DNA of 64,000 bases, from the NCBI GenBank assembly GCA_913774715.1, contig CAJYHS010000048.1, forward strand, positions 1 to 64,000, in the 5' to 3' direction. Below are positions 36,941-45,645 of the stretch, in pieces. How positions within the stretch are numbered: the first letter of the stretch is position 1; each line of letters begins with the position of its first letter. Source of the stretch: an uncultured Siphonobacter sp. (GTDB lineage Bacteria; Bacteroidota; Bacteroidia; Cytophagales; Spirosomataceae). Made by a program: the position numbers and the translations under genes. The notes under the pieces are model-generated. The model was not told the origin of the DNA, made no database searches, and saw only the letters and a list, made by a program, of their open reading frames with translations.

Positions 36941-38116
36941 ATGCTCATGAAATCCATCCGTCGCTACGATCTCGATTGGCTCCGCGTGCTTGCCTTTCTG
37001 CTACTCATCTTTTTTCATACGGGAATGTTCTTCAATTACTGGGGATGGCACGTGAAAAACAACGTCCAGACCCGTTGGATTGAGTACCCAATGATGTTTA
37101 CCAGTGCCTGGCGAATGGCTTTATTATTTATGATCTCCGGGATGGGAGTTTACTGGGCGTTGGGTCAGCGTTCGGCAGGAGCATTCCTGGGAGAACGTAC
37201 CAAACGCATTCTTATTCCACTAGTGTTTGGGATGTTCTTTATTATCCCTCCGCAGATATTCTTTGAAAGAATCAGTCATGGAGCCACGTATTCGTTCCTT
37301 GAATTTTACCCGAAGACCTTCGAACTGCAACCTTATCCCAAAGGCAATTTTAGCTGGCATCACCTCTGGTACCTGGCGTATCTGTTTTGTTACTCGGTAA
37401 TTGCTTTGCCCATTTTACTACTGTTGCGAAAGCCATCCGGGCAGCAACTGACGGCTCGTTTAGCGGAATTTTTCTCAAATCCAGTTTGGTTATTACTGCT
37501 CCCTACGGCCTGGCATTGGCTTGACGATTATTTGTGGGACGAACGTTTCCCAACAACTAATAATCTTGTACATGACTGGAGGCAACACTGGCATTACCTG
37601 AGTCTTTTTCTGACAGGATATGTGTTTTGTACGCAGCAAAAATTCTGGGATACACTGGCTCGTTACCGTTTTCTGACGCTGGGCTTGATGTTAGTTTGTA
37701 CTACTGGTTTATATGTATTTTTCTGGATCGATCAGCTGAAACTGGAAGGATGGGCCTGGGAGGGGTATCAGTTCTTTAGAACTTTCAATGCCTGGACCTG
37801 TCTGCTGACGATTTTCGGCAATGGGTATTATTACCTCAATTTTCGAAATCGGTTTTTGGAATATGCCAATCAGGCGGTTTACCCCTTTTATATTCTACAC
37901 CAAACCATCACGGTAACGGCTGGTTATTACCTGGCTCCCTTGACTATGGCCTGGCCAATAAAGTTTTTCATTCTGGCTGGTATTACGTTTGGAGGGTGTT
38001 GGTTGTTGTATGAATTAATCATCAGGCGTTTTTACCTGACTCGCTTGTTGTTCGGAATGAAAACGAACTCTCGATTGAGGGAAAAGCCCACCAGCCAGCT
38101 AATTTCTCAGCCATAA
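36941..38116 (+). CDS. Acyltransferase-3 family membrane protein
   Basis: The 391-residue protein begins RRYDLDWLRVLAFLLLIFFHTGMFF, the signature opening of acyltransferase family 3 with its catalytic-type His, and has about ten membrane helices. HHLWYLAYLFCYSVIALPILLL and AVYPFYILHQTITV are further family marks. Members move acetyl or succinyl groups onto surface glycans or lipids. A TTG at 36923 extends the frame by six codons; the ATG at 36941, or the one at 36947, is more likely. Confidence 0.88.
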   Translation: MLMKSIRRYDLDWLRVLAFLLLIFFHTGMFFNYWGWHVKNNVQTRWIEYPMMFTSAWRMALLFMISGMGVYWALGQRSAGAFLGERTKRILIPLVFGMFFIIPPQIFFERISHGATYSFLEFYPKTFELQPYPKGNFSWHHLWYLAYLFCYSVIALPILLLLRKPSGQQLTARLAEFFSNPVWLLLLPTAWHWLDDYLWDERFPTTNNLVHDWRQHWHYLSLFLTGYVFCTQQKFWDTLARYRFLTLGLMLVCTTGLYVFFWIDQLKLEGWAWEGYQFFRTFNAWTCLLTIFGNGYYYLNFRNRFLEYANQAVYPFYILHQTITVTAGYYLAPLTMAWPIKFFILAGITFGGCWLLYELIIRRFYLTRLLFGMKTNSRLREKPTSQLISQP

Positions 38117-38119
38117 AAA

Positions 38120-38143
38120 AAGAGAAGCTCAATTGAGCTTCTC
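38120..38143 (-). terminator. Terminator hairpin with leftward T tail
   Basis: AGAGAAGCTCAA is followed by its exact reverse complement; leftward a run of seven T bases follows. It serves the small gene ending at 38170 and also lies 3 bases after the acyltransferase stop. Confidence 0.75.
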
Positions 38144-38169
38144 TCCGGTTAATCGGGGAAAGGAATGGT

Positions 38170-38442
38170 CTAGACAGATTCTTCCGGTACCAGATTATTA
38201 TCTTTTTGGAATTGAGCAGTACGTTCCTCAAATTCCGTATGAATGGCAGTTACTGAATCCAGACAATCTGACAATTTTGTGAACAGATCAGAAACACCGT
38301 TTTCCAGTTGTTTATCATTCAACTCAATGTTCTCTACTTCAATCTGACCAATTTTTTTAAGGACAGCAGTCTGGCTGTTTTGAAGGTCGCCTAATTCACG
38401 AACTATCTTTTCCATTAACTCAAACTTTGCTAACTTATCCAT
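38170..38442 (-). CDS. Small coiled-coil hypothetical protein
   Basis: The 90-residue protein (MDKLAKFELMEKIVRELGDL...) is strongly helical with heptad-like Leu/Ile spacing, no signal peptide and one Cys. I do not recognise a family. The frame has its own start and a following terminator, and no competing frame. It could be a small structural or adaptor protein; the neighbours give no functional hint. Confidence 0.65.
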   Translation of the reverse strand: MDKLAKFELMEKIVRELGDLQNSQTAVLKKIGQIEVENIELNDKQLENGVSDLFTKLSDCLDSVTAIHTEFEERTAQFQKDNNLVPEESV

Positions 38443-38630
38443 AAGATCTAGTTCTATTTAGTTTATGTTATGCCTATAGAGATTAAAGTACTATGCCATT
38501 TTGATTACGATAAAAATAAATATCTGATTTTCAGTTACTTATTAATTTTACTCAGAAAGAAATTAGGGAATTTTGTAGAAAACCTACCTCTGTAATGAGG
38601 TAGTAATACCTATATAACAGACAAAAAGTA

Positions 38631-38655
38631 AAAGCCGGGCTTTGGACCCGGCTTT
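38631..38655 (-). terminator. Intrinsic terminator of the NYK-repeat protein gene
   Basis: AAAGCCGGG (38631-38639) pairs with CCCGGCTTT (38647-38655); leftward it is followed by TACTTTTTGT. It lies 15 bases past the stop at 38670. Confidence 0.8.
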
Positions 38656-38669
38656 CTTACTTATTCGAC

Positions 38670-39074
38670 TTATTTGTCTGCATTGTTCGTACGAGTACTA
38701 TCCTTGCTCCTTTTTGCCTGTTCGGAAGTAGGAGTGGGATTCATCGGTACGCCTGTCTTATAATTTCGAGGCGATTGACTACGATCCGTGGTGACATATC
38801 CAGTAACGGGTGCGGCGGGAACATTCAATTTACCTGCCGTTGAATAAGGACGCTGAGCTTTATAGTTACCAGTAGAAGCAAGGCCAATGTTTTCTTTAAC
38901 CGAACCATCTCTCTGAACAAGTTCAGTGCCTCTTTGCTGCTGACGAGCTACTGCGGCTTTGTTAGCGTGTTTATAGTTACCCGTGGAATATCCGTGATCT
39001 AATTTAGGTTTGTCTTGTGCTCCAGCCATTCCAACCGTTGCGGCCAGAATAGCGGTAATTATATAGCGTTTCAT
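38670..39074 (-). CDS. Secreted hypothetical protein with NYK repeats
   Basis: The 134-residue protein has a signal peptide (MKRYIITAILAATVGMAGA) and a low-complexity, basic mature part of about 115 residues with no predicted fold. The short motif STGNYK occurs twice (DHGYSTGNYKHAN and GLASTGNYKAQRP) and a variant SPRNYKTG once. Gln, Thr, Pro and Lys dominate, so it is probably disordered and exported. A -7-like box (CAAATATA on the plus strand, 39146-39153) is about 72 bases upstream. Function unknown. Confidence 0.7.
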   Translation of the reverse strand: MKRYIITAILAATVGMAGAQDKPKLDHGYSTGNYKHANKAAVARQQQRGTELVQRDGSVKENIGLASTGNYKAQRPYSTAGKLNVPAAPVTGYVTTDRSQSPRNYKTGVPMNPTPTSEQAKRSKDSTRTNNADK

Positions 39075-39536
39075 GACTTTATTTCTATTATTCTGTAATT
39101 AAACTTTAAAAAAGGTTGTTCCTTAACTAGCTGAACGACCTAATACAAATATAACGAAAATATTTGGATTGAATAGTTAAATTTTCATAAAACATTGTAC
39201 TATTGATAGATTAAAGAGGTTTTGAAGATAGGATACTTCTATAAAATTTTGTTTTAATGCTATTTGACAAGTTCAGTTTTGAAGCTTTTTTGTTTGAAAT
39301 GTTATTTTTCTAATAAAAACAAGTTTCAAAACGCCCAATATTTTTTTTAAAAGAAATTTTAACCTCGTTTTTAAGTTTCCAATTTGGAATGCTTTCCACA
39401 GAGCTGTTTCCAAACATTCACAACGGGAATTTTCTAGTAAGATTCATCGTTATTTTTATACGAAGCAGGGGCTGCGTTCAGTCCAGTATGCTGAAATAAT
39501 TAACTTTGCATTTTAAACTAACTAAGTATACACGCA
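39075..39536. other. AT-rich divergent intergenic region
   Basis: The 462 bases contain no credible gene. The region serves the leftward NYK-repeat gene and the rightward cyclophilin gene. The only clear signals are the -7-like boxes at 39146-39153 (minus) and 39501-39508 (plus); the rest is T-rich low complexity. Confidence 0.45.
39501..39508 (+). promoter_or_regulatory. -7 box of the cyclophilin gene
   Basis: TAACTTTG fits TAnnTTTG exactly and lies 28 bases before the ATG at 39537. No matching -33 TTG was found at the usual spacing, so it is a partial match. Confidence 0.45.
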
Positions 39537-39980
39537 ATGGTAAAAGCTGAAATGCTGACCGATAAGGGCACAATGGTAATTGAGCTCTTCGAAAAAGAGA
39601 CGCCTATTACGGTTAAAAACTTTATTGATTTGTCGGAAAAGGGATTTTATAATGGAGTGAAGTTCCACCGCGTGATACCAAACTTTATGGTTCAGGGTGG
39701 CGATCCAACCGGCACGGGTGCAGGCGGTCCTGGGTACTCAATTCCCTGTGAAACGAAAGCCGAGCGTCAGCGTCACGACCGTGGCGTATTGTCGATGGCT
39801 CACCGGGGACCTAACACGGGTGGTAGCCAGTTCTTTATCTGTCATAACCGTTCGAATACCGCTCACCTGGATGGCGTACACACGGCCTTTGGTCAGGTAA
39901 TCGAAGGTCTGGATATCGTAGATGACATCCGTCAGGGTGATGTTATTCAGTCTATCAAAATCGTTCGTGAAGAAGCGTAA
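39537..39980 (+). CDS. Cyclophilin-type peptidyl-prolyl isomerase
   Basis: The 147-residue cytoplasmic protein is a single cyclophilin domain: [27 protein letters not shown] with the catalytic Arg, [18 protein letters not shown], and [22 protein letters not shown]. No signal peptide, so it acts on cytoplasmic proteins. It catalyses cis-trans isomerisation of proline bonds. Short length is normal for bacterial PpiB forms. It ends in a strong hairpin shared with the convergent peptidase gene. Confidence 0.95.
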   Translation: MVKAEMLTDKGTMVIELFEKETPITVKNFIDLSEKGFYNGVKFHRVIPNFMVQGGDPTGTGAGGPGYSIPCETKAERQRHDRGVLSMAHRGPNTGGSQFFICHNRSNTAHLDGVHTAFGQVIEGLDIVDDIRQGDVIQSIKIVREEA

Positions 39981-39997
39981 GTAATCTTCTCGATCTA

Positions 39998-40042
39998 AAA
40001 AGAAAAGGCCGAATTGCTTCAAGCAATTCGGCCTTTTCTTTT
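39998..40042. terminator. Bidirectional 22-base-pair terminator hairpin
   Basis: A perfect stem (39998-40019 with 40021-40042) has A-rich and T-rich ends and lies between the convergent stops at 39980 and 40041. Confidence 0.87.
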
Positions 40043-42872
40043 AGTTATCCGCTGGCGTTGCGGGCAGCAATCGTTGGTTGATACCCTTTTCAATCATGGG
40101 TAATCCTTCTTCCATCCATTGCGGAGCCGGAGCGTCCTTAAGGTAATGGTCAATGTATTGCCACATGCGAATCGTCCAGTCCTTTTGATTTTTACGAACG
40201 CGAAGACCGTGTTTCTCGGTGTTGTAGTTTACCATCCAGGCGGGCTTGCCTAAACGCTTGAGACCCAGGTATAACTCAATACCCTGGTACCAGGGGACGG
40301 CATCATCCTCATCATTGTGCATGATCAGAGCGGGTGTCTTCACATTCGGTAAATAGAACAGGGGAGAGTTCTCAATGTACTGAATGGGTTTTTCCCAGAT
40401 CGTGGCTCCGATGCGGCTTTGCGTATGCTCGTACTGAGCCTGACGACTCAAGCCCGTTCCCCAGCGAATTCCACCGTAGGCACTCGTCATGTTCGCTACA
40501 GGAGCACCCGGGACGGCGGTTTTGAAAAGATCCGTTTGGGTAATGAGGTAAGCGGTTTGATAACCACCCCAGCTATGACCAACAATCCCTAAGCGGCTAC
40601 GATCAATCCAGGAGTTTTCCAGTAATTTCAGCACGCCAGGAATGATACAACGGTAAGCACTCTTGCCGGGGTAACCATCCTGATAAATAATATCGGGAAC
40701 GAAAACGATATAGCCGTTAGATACCGAGTACGCATAGTTATTACGGGCACTAGCCGTCGGAGCAGGAGTAACGAAGTTGTGAATGTTATCCGATTCTTTT
40801 TCGTAGAAATAGGTAATCATCGGATACTTCTTCGTCGTGTCGAAGTCATCGGGTTTGTAAAGCAGACCCTGCAAGGTAACGCCATCGCCATTTACCCAGG
40901 AAACCATCTCCACCGTTCCCCAGCGATAGGGCTTCGTTTGCTCACCCAGATTAGAGATTTTACGAATGGATTTAAACGTTAAATCCGTCGCCATCAAATC
41001 AGGATACTCCCGGAATGTTGTTTTCGTGAACAGAATCTCGTCGGTATTTTTCGCTTTCGTTACCATCGGAGAAGCTGCAAAATCACCCTGATGTAGCACC
41101 GTCATCGTGTTGTTATTCCACTGAGCATAGCCACTTCCTTTGGTCGTGTGATTAAACAGGTGAACGAGCTGAGGCTTGCTCAGATCAACCACGCCCCGAT
41201 CTTCACGATCCAGGTTAATGAAACGATACGTTTTTTTCTCTTCCCGCCCTTTGGTAATCCGGGTTAGGCTGGAAGGATTGGTCGGGTTCACCGTCCATAC
41301 GTCAAATTTATCGTAGAGATAAAATACTTCATCGCCCTTGGTCCAGCCAGTTGAGCCGTATCCGCGGGGAAAATCAGGATGATCATCATCTTCGTCGGCA
41401 AACTTGCGGTCTTTGGTTAACTGAATGGTTTTCGCGTTTGCAAATGAGTAGGCATACCAGGCCGTATCCGAAAGCGAGAACCAGAACGCGTATTTACCTT
41501 CGGGCGAAGTGCGGATATTCCCGCGAATACCTTCACCCAGTAACTTCTTAGATCCGTCTTTGGTAGAAACGACATAGGCATCGTTGAGGCTATTCCAATC
41601 CCAGTGCTGATGCGAATACTTTTCATCCGATAACGCAACGACGTAATCAGCATTACCCTCATTTACTGATAATACCTGAGCCATGTCCCGCGTAGCTAAT
41701 TGCACCAGTTTTCCATCGGCAGGTGTGAATACAGCCGTGTACGAACGACGCTTGTCACGCTCGGCAGTTACTTTCTGCTGGGGTTGAAGCGTATGATCTT
41801 TAGGTCCCCAGACTTCTACGCTTACCACTTCTTCAGGTAACAAAGTTGTATCGGCCAGGGCAGGTTTGGGAGCGGTTCCGAAGAATAGTTTCGAACCATT
41901 TTTAGCGAAAGCCAGCGGAGCGTCACCGCTTACCAGCCAGCCTTTATTACCCGGCTGGTTGGTTTCGTCAGCTACTTTACGAGCCAGTGATTCGCCCGAT
42001 TTCCAGTAGTACAGCTTATGGTAATGAACCAGTGATTTGGCGTTAGTATCAGGATCTGTTACAAAAGCCAGTTGATCGCCAGCTTCATCGAAGGTTAACT
42101 TCTTGGTTTTACCCTTGCCTTCGTATACTTTCTGCGAAGAACCATTAGCCAGATCAACCACGTAAACTGCTGGCGTTTTCACTGTGCTGTCGTTACCAGT
42201 TGTTACGTACGCAAAGCGTTTGCCGTTTTTGCTGAATTCGTAAGTAGTCACAAAACCGTAAGAAGTTTGCGAACCCGTTTTCAGGTTTTTCAGAACGACC
42301 TGATACCCGTTTTCTTCGGATTCCTTCTTCGCTGCTTTACGGCCAGCACCCCGGCGAGCCGTCGTATCCCGTTTTGCCGCAGGAGTTTCCAGCTGATAGG
42401 CTAAAAATCCACCCGCTTTTTCCGGTAACTGGAAGGAATTGACTTTTGGAATTTTAGTTACCTGACTCGTGGCGAAGCTGTAGATACCCAATGAATCTTT
42501 GGGCATATCTTCGCGTTTCTTCTTTTTCTTCTTTGCGTCGCGAACGGCCGCTTGCTGAGGCTTGATTTTGAAAACAGCGATGTCTGAATCAAAACCTAAC
42601 TGAATATCAGCCGCCCGGTGAACGGAATCAATTTTGTTCTTTTTGAGCCCATAAAACACAGCGGCTCCATCGCCTTCCTGCGGGTTAGCCGTATAAACGG
42701 CCCATTCGCCATTATTAGTGAGATTGCGATAGGTAATGGACTTCCAGCCGTCGTACACGCTATGCGTCAGGGCTTGTTTAGGAGTAGGGGGGGCAGGTAA
42801 TTTTTTGCCTTTCTTTTGACCATACGCCAGCGTGGTCAAAACCAACAGTGGCAGGAGTAAAAGATTTCTCAT
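40041..42872 (-). CDS. Secreted S9-family (prolyl-oligopeptidase-type) peptidase
   Basis: The start at 42872 gives 943 residues with signal peptide MRNLLLLPLLVLTTLAYG; the frame can be extended by 32 codons but loses the signal. The N-terminal 600 residues form a beta-propeller, and the alpha/beta-hydrolase domain holds the triad: Ser in IVGHSWGGYQTAYL, Asp in IMHNDEDDAVPWYQG and His in NTEKHGLR. Such enzymes cleave short peptides after Pro or small residues. A Lys/Arg-rich insert (AKKKKKKREDMPKDSLG) near residue 150 is unusual. The terminal PATPADN has no sorting domain, so it is probably periplasmic. Confidence 0.93.
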   Translation of the reverse strand: MRNLLLLPLLVLTTLAYGQKKGKKLPAPPTPKQALTHSVYDGWKSITYRNLTNNGEWAVYTANPQEGDGAAVFYGLKKNKIDSVHRAADIQLGFDSDIAVFKIKPQQAAVRDAKKKKKKREDMPKDSLGIYSFATSQVTKIPKVNSFQLPEKAGGFLAYQLETPAAKRDTTARRGAGRKAAKKESEENGYQVVLKNLKTGSQTSYGFVTTYEFSKNGKRFAYVTTGNDSTVKTPAVYVVDLANGSSQKVYEGKGKTKKLTFDEAGDQLAFVTDPDTNAKSLVHYHKLYYWKSGESLARKVADETNQPGNKGWLVSGDAPLAFAKNGSKLFFGTAPKPALADTTLLPEEVVSVEVWGPKDHTLQPQQKVTAERDKRRSYTAVFTPADGKLVQLATRDMAQVLSVNEGNADYVVALSDEKYSHQHWDWNSLNDAYVVSTKDGSKKLLGEGIRGNIRTSPEGKYAFWFSLSDTAWYAYSFANAKTIQLTKDRKFADEDDDHPDFPRGYGSTGWTKGDEVFYLYDKFDVWTVNPTNPSSLTRITKGREEKKTYRFINLDREDRGVVDLSKPQLVHLFNHTTKGSGYAQWNNNTMTVLHQGDFAASPMVTKAKNTDEILFTKTTFREYPDLMATDLTFKSIRKISNLGEQTKPYRWGTVEMVSWVNGDGVTLQGLLYKPDDFDTTKKYPMITYFYEKESDNIHNFVTPAPTASARNNYAYSVSNGYIVFVPDIIYQDGYPGKSAYRCIIPGVLKLLENSWIDRSRLGIVGHSWGGYQTAYLITQTDLFKTAVPGAPVANMTSAYGGIRWGTGLSRQAQYEHTQSRIGATIWEKPIQYIENSPLFYLPNVKTPALIMHNDEDDAVPWYQGIELYLGLKRLGKPAWMVNYNTEKHGLRVRKNQKDWTIRMWQYIDHYLKDAPAPQWMEEGLPMIEKGINQRLLPATPADN

Positions 42873-43048
42873 AAGTGATGAATGAATCGATTTCGAAGCA
42901 TTGAATATAGGGTAAAGTAGAGAGAGCCGGTGAAAGTACTCGACTGGCCCCGAAAATGTTACGACCAAAAAGTATGCTTCTCTAATCAGTTCTATTCAAT
43001 CGCTGAAAAATGAAGGGTATTCCGAATTAGATTTGGCTATCTAACAAA

Positions 43049-43080
43049 AAAGCACTTCGGGGTTTTCCTCGAAGTGCTTT
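43049..43080 (-). terminator. Intrinsic terminator of the subtilase gene
   Basis: AAAGCACTTCG (43049-43059) pairs with CGAAGTGCTTT (43070-43080); leftward it is followed by TTTTTGTTAG. Confidence 0.85.
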
Positions 43081-43101
43081 GAAGTAAGAAGTATTTGGTT
43101 A

Positions 43102-44787
43102 TTACCATTTCATCCAGCGAGCCGTATAATTCTCGGCATCTCTGGAAAACCGTAACAGGTATAAGCCAGAAGGAACGGGTAAGGAACCAATGGCTAACTC
43201 AGACCGACGACCCGACGCTTGTCCTTCCCAGAAAATCCGGCCGGCAGAATCCAGCAGAGTAACCGCGTAGGTATTATTCTGATCATTGAAAGGTAACTCT
43301 ACTACCGGGTTCTTGGAACCCGTACTTGGGTTAGGAATAATCCGAACGCCCGGTCCCTTGCGATAGGCCTGAACGGCTTGTGCCGCTTTCAGGTAGTTGG
43401 GAACGCCGAACCCAAGGAAGCTGTCGGGGTTATCATTCTGACTGGCCGAACGTTTGAGCATGGTAATAATCTCCATATTCGTAAGGTAAGGGTAGGCTTG
43501 CCAGAAACTAGTAGCCATACCTGCCAGCAGGGGTGAGGCGAAGGAAGTTCCGCTTCCTGAAGCCAGCTGACCGTTCATAGCATTATTTATAACATTGCCG
43601 GCCCCCAGGGCTGATAAGTCAGGTTTAATACGCCCGTCAGAAGTAGGACCAATGGAGCTGAAACTGGCCCGGGCCATGTGAGCATCTACGGCTCCAACGG
43701 CAATAATAGAATCGGCATCAGCTGGAACCGTGATGTAACGCCAGGAGTCACTTCCTTCGTTGCCGGCTGCCACTACCACCAGCATACCCGTTTGAGCGGC
43801 CCATTTCGCAGCTCGTGAGGATAAAGCTTTTTTACCATTCAAGTCCTGGTAGGTATAATTCGTCGCGGCATTATCAAAGGTAGAATAACCCAGAGATGAG
43901 TTAATGACATCGACGCCTACGCTATCAGCGTATTCGGCTGCTGCCAGCCAAAAGGCTTCTTCCTGACGCTTTTCGCCGGAGTTATCTTCCGTATGTAATA
44001 ATAAGTAAGAGGCTTTGTAAGCGGTTCCGATCAACTGGCCGGGCAGATACGCCGCCATAAGCGAGAGTACATTATTACCGTGCGTTCCCTGATCGTATAC
44101 ATTAGTATTATTGGCTACAAAATCATAGGTGCCAATGATTCGGTTTTCGTCAAATAGATGCTTAAATGCGGCCTGTGTATTTACACTCAGAAAACCATTA
44201 TCAATTACTGCTACCTGCATACCTTCCCCGTGAAAACCCCGAGCGTGCATAGAGTCTACCCGCATCTGGCCGATTTGGGTTTGAGAATAGCCGTAATTCA
44301 AGGGTTCAGCTTTGGAGGGCATGGGTGGAAGGTCCAGCGGCTTAATTTCACCATAAGCTTTGCTTCCACTTTTGCTGGAGGAACCTGTAGGTACGGCACT
44401 CAAAGGAACGTTTCCATCATTCCCGGCTACAAAATCCAGGGTTTTGATATCGTCGAGTTGTTGGGGAGTACATTCTGCTAAGACACCATTTGCCCAGCGG
44501 GTTTTGTACCAGATTTTAGCTCCTTTTTCGCGAATGGCCTGAATGTAAGCAGGGTTCGGGGGGAGGTCCTGTTGAGAAATAACAAGGTTCTGTTTGAAGC
44601 GTCGCTCGATGGAACGCTTGGATAAAAACTCCTGTGGACGATTGACGTCATAAGGTGAATTGCTTTTATCCTTGAAAAGAATAAGGTATTTAGCTGTGGT
44701 CTGGGCCTCAGTGGAAAAACAGGCACCCACCAGTAGGGTAACCGCGGTGAACGCAACCCGGGACCAACGAAAACTATTCTTTACCAT
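43102..44787 (-). CDS. Subtilisin-like (S8) protease with type IX secretion sorting domain
   Basis: The ATG at 44787 gives 561 residues with a signal peptide ending near STEAQ. The S8 triad is complete: AVIDNGF (Asp), GTHGNNVLSLMAA (His) and GSGTSFASPLLAGMA (Ser), with VVVAAGNEGSDSW holding the oxyanion Asn. The last 80 residues (VRIIPNPSTGSKNP to WMKW) are a type A C-terminal sorting domain for type IX export to the cell surface. The start overlaps the upstream lipoprotein gene by 14 bases, so the two are cotranscribed and may cooperate. Confidence 0.93.
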   Translation of the reverse strand: MVKNSFRWSRVAFTAVTLLVGACFSTEAQTTAKYLILFKDKSNSPYDVNRPQEFLSKRSIERRFKQNLVISQQDLPPNPAYIQAIREKGAKIWYKTRWANGVLAECTPQQLDDIKTLDFVAGNDGNVPLSAVPTGSSSKSGSKAYGEIKPLDLPPMPSKAEPLNYGYSQTQIGQMRVDSMHARGFHGEGMQVAVIDNGFLSVNTQAAFKHLFDENRIIGTYDFVANNTNVYDQGTHGNNVLSLMAAYLPGQLIGTAYKASYLLLHTEDNSGEKRQEEAFWLAAAEYADSVGVDVINSSLGYSTFDNAATNYTYQDLNGKKALSSRAAKWAAQTGMLVVVAAGNEGSDSWRYITVPADADSIIAVGAVDAHMARASFSSIGPTSDGRIKPDLSALGAGNVINNAMNGQLASGSGTSFASPLLAGMATSFWQAYPYLTNMEIITMLKRSASQNDNPDSFLGFGVPNYLKAAQAVQAYRKGPGVRIIPNPSTGSKNPVVELPFNDQNNTYAVTLLDSAGRIFWEGQASGRRSELAIGSLPVPSGLYLLRFSRDAENYTARWMKW

Positions 44788-45457
44788 AACTTGAAATTTG
44801 CTGAATGAAGCGTGTACCAAACTCAATTTTCTTTTGACCAAAGCAGTTTGCACTTTGGCAGTAATAAAGCTCCGTTTGTTCCCGACGGATTAAGCCAATT
44901 CCTTTCGCATAGGTTTCCTGACGATTCAGGAAATCAATTTCGGTAGATTTTGACTCCTGCAAAACGGTAACAGTCTCGGGAAAATTGTTGGTTCCCACCG
45001 TCAGTGCCTCATTGATTTTTGCAACCCGGTATTCCTTTGCATCCCGACCGTTTAACTGATTTCCATTCCACCGCTGATCGAGGTACGTTGGAAAAGCCAG
45101 TTTCACGTAAGCAATGTTATTTTCAGTACGAATGGCCTTATCCAGCGTTCGCCGGGCCGTCCAGACGGAATCCATAGTCCAGGCTTGTGCTTCGGTATTT
45201 CGCCGGAATCGTTCAATACGAAAAGCGGTTTGACCGTCCAGTGCCGGGAATGAATCGGCTACAACTTCCTTGATTTGATATCGGCTAACGGCAGAATCCT
45301 GAGCAATGGCATATTGGGTCGCTGTAACGTCATAGACAATAAAAGCTCCTTTCTCAAGGGGAAAATATTCATACCCGGCCGATTGGGGATCATTTCTGGA
45401 CGGATTACAGGCCCATAGAGCCAGTCCAACAAGAGCAAAGACAAATAACTTTTTCAT
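44774..45457 (-). CDS. Hypothetical lipoprotein coupled to the subtilase
   Basis: With the ATG at 45457 the product is 227 residues with a lipoprotein signal MKKLFVFALVGLALWAC (Cys17). The frame extends 44 codons further, but that part lacks any signal. The mature part is beta-rich (YEYFPLEKGAFIVYDVTAT, RIERFRRNTEAQAW, TVLQESKSTEIDFLNRQETYA) and contains a CQSANC motif near the C-terminus. I do not recognise the family. Overlap with the subtilase gene suggests a chaperone, inhibitor or surface partner of that protease; this is inference. Confidence 0.75.
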   Translation of the reverse strand: MKKLFVFALVGLALWACNPSRNDPQSAGYEYFPLEKGAFIVYDVTATQYAIAQDSAVSRYQIKEVVADSFPALDGQTAFRIERFRRNTEAQAWTMDSVWTARRTLDKAIRTENNIAYVKLAFPTYLDQRWNGNQLNGRDAKEYRVAKINEALTVGTNNFPETVTVLQESKSTEIDFLNRQETYAKGIGLIRREQTELYYCQSANCFGQKKIEFGTRFIQQISSYGKE

Positions 45458-45543
45458 ACCAAAGCAGAAGGTAGTGGCTGACAGGCCAAAGGCCCGTCGG
45501 TACTCGGATGATGGGTTAGATATAAGGATTGGACGTAACGTTA

Positions 45544-45586
45544 AAAAGTTTGAAAGAAGCAGAAGCTCTACCTCTTTCAAACTTTT
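45544..45586 (-). terminator. Terminator hairpin of guaA
   Basis: AAAAGTTTGAAAG (45544-45556) pairs with CTTTCAAACTTTT (45574-45586), a perfect 13-base stem 60 bases past the guaA stop at 45646. The T tract is part of the stem. Confidence 0.6.
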
Positions 45587-45645
45587 CATGACTAAATATA
45601 GGAGAATGATTTCGATAAACGATTACCGCTTGGTAACGAATCAAA

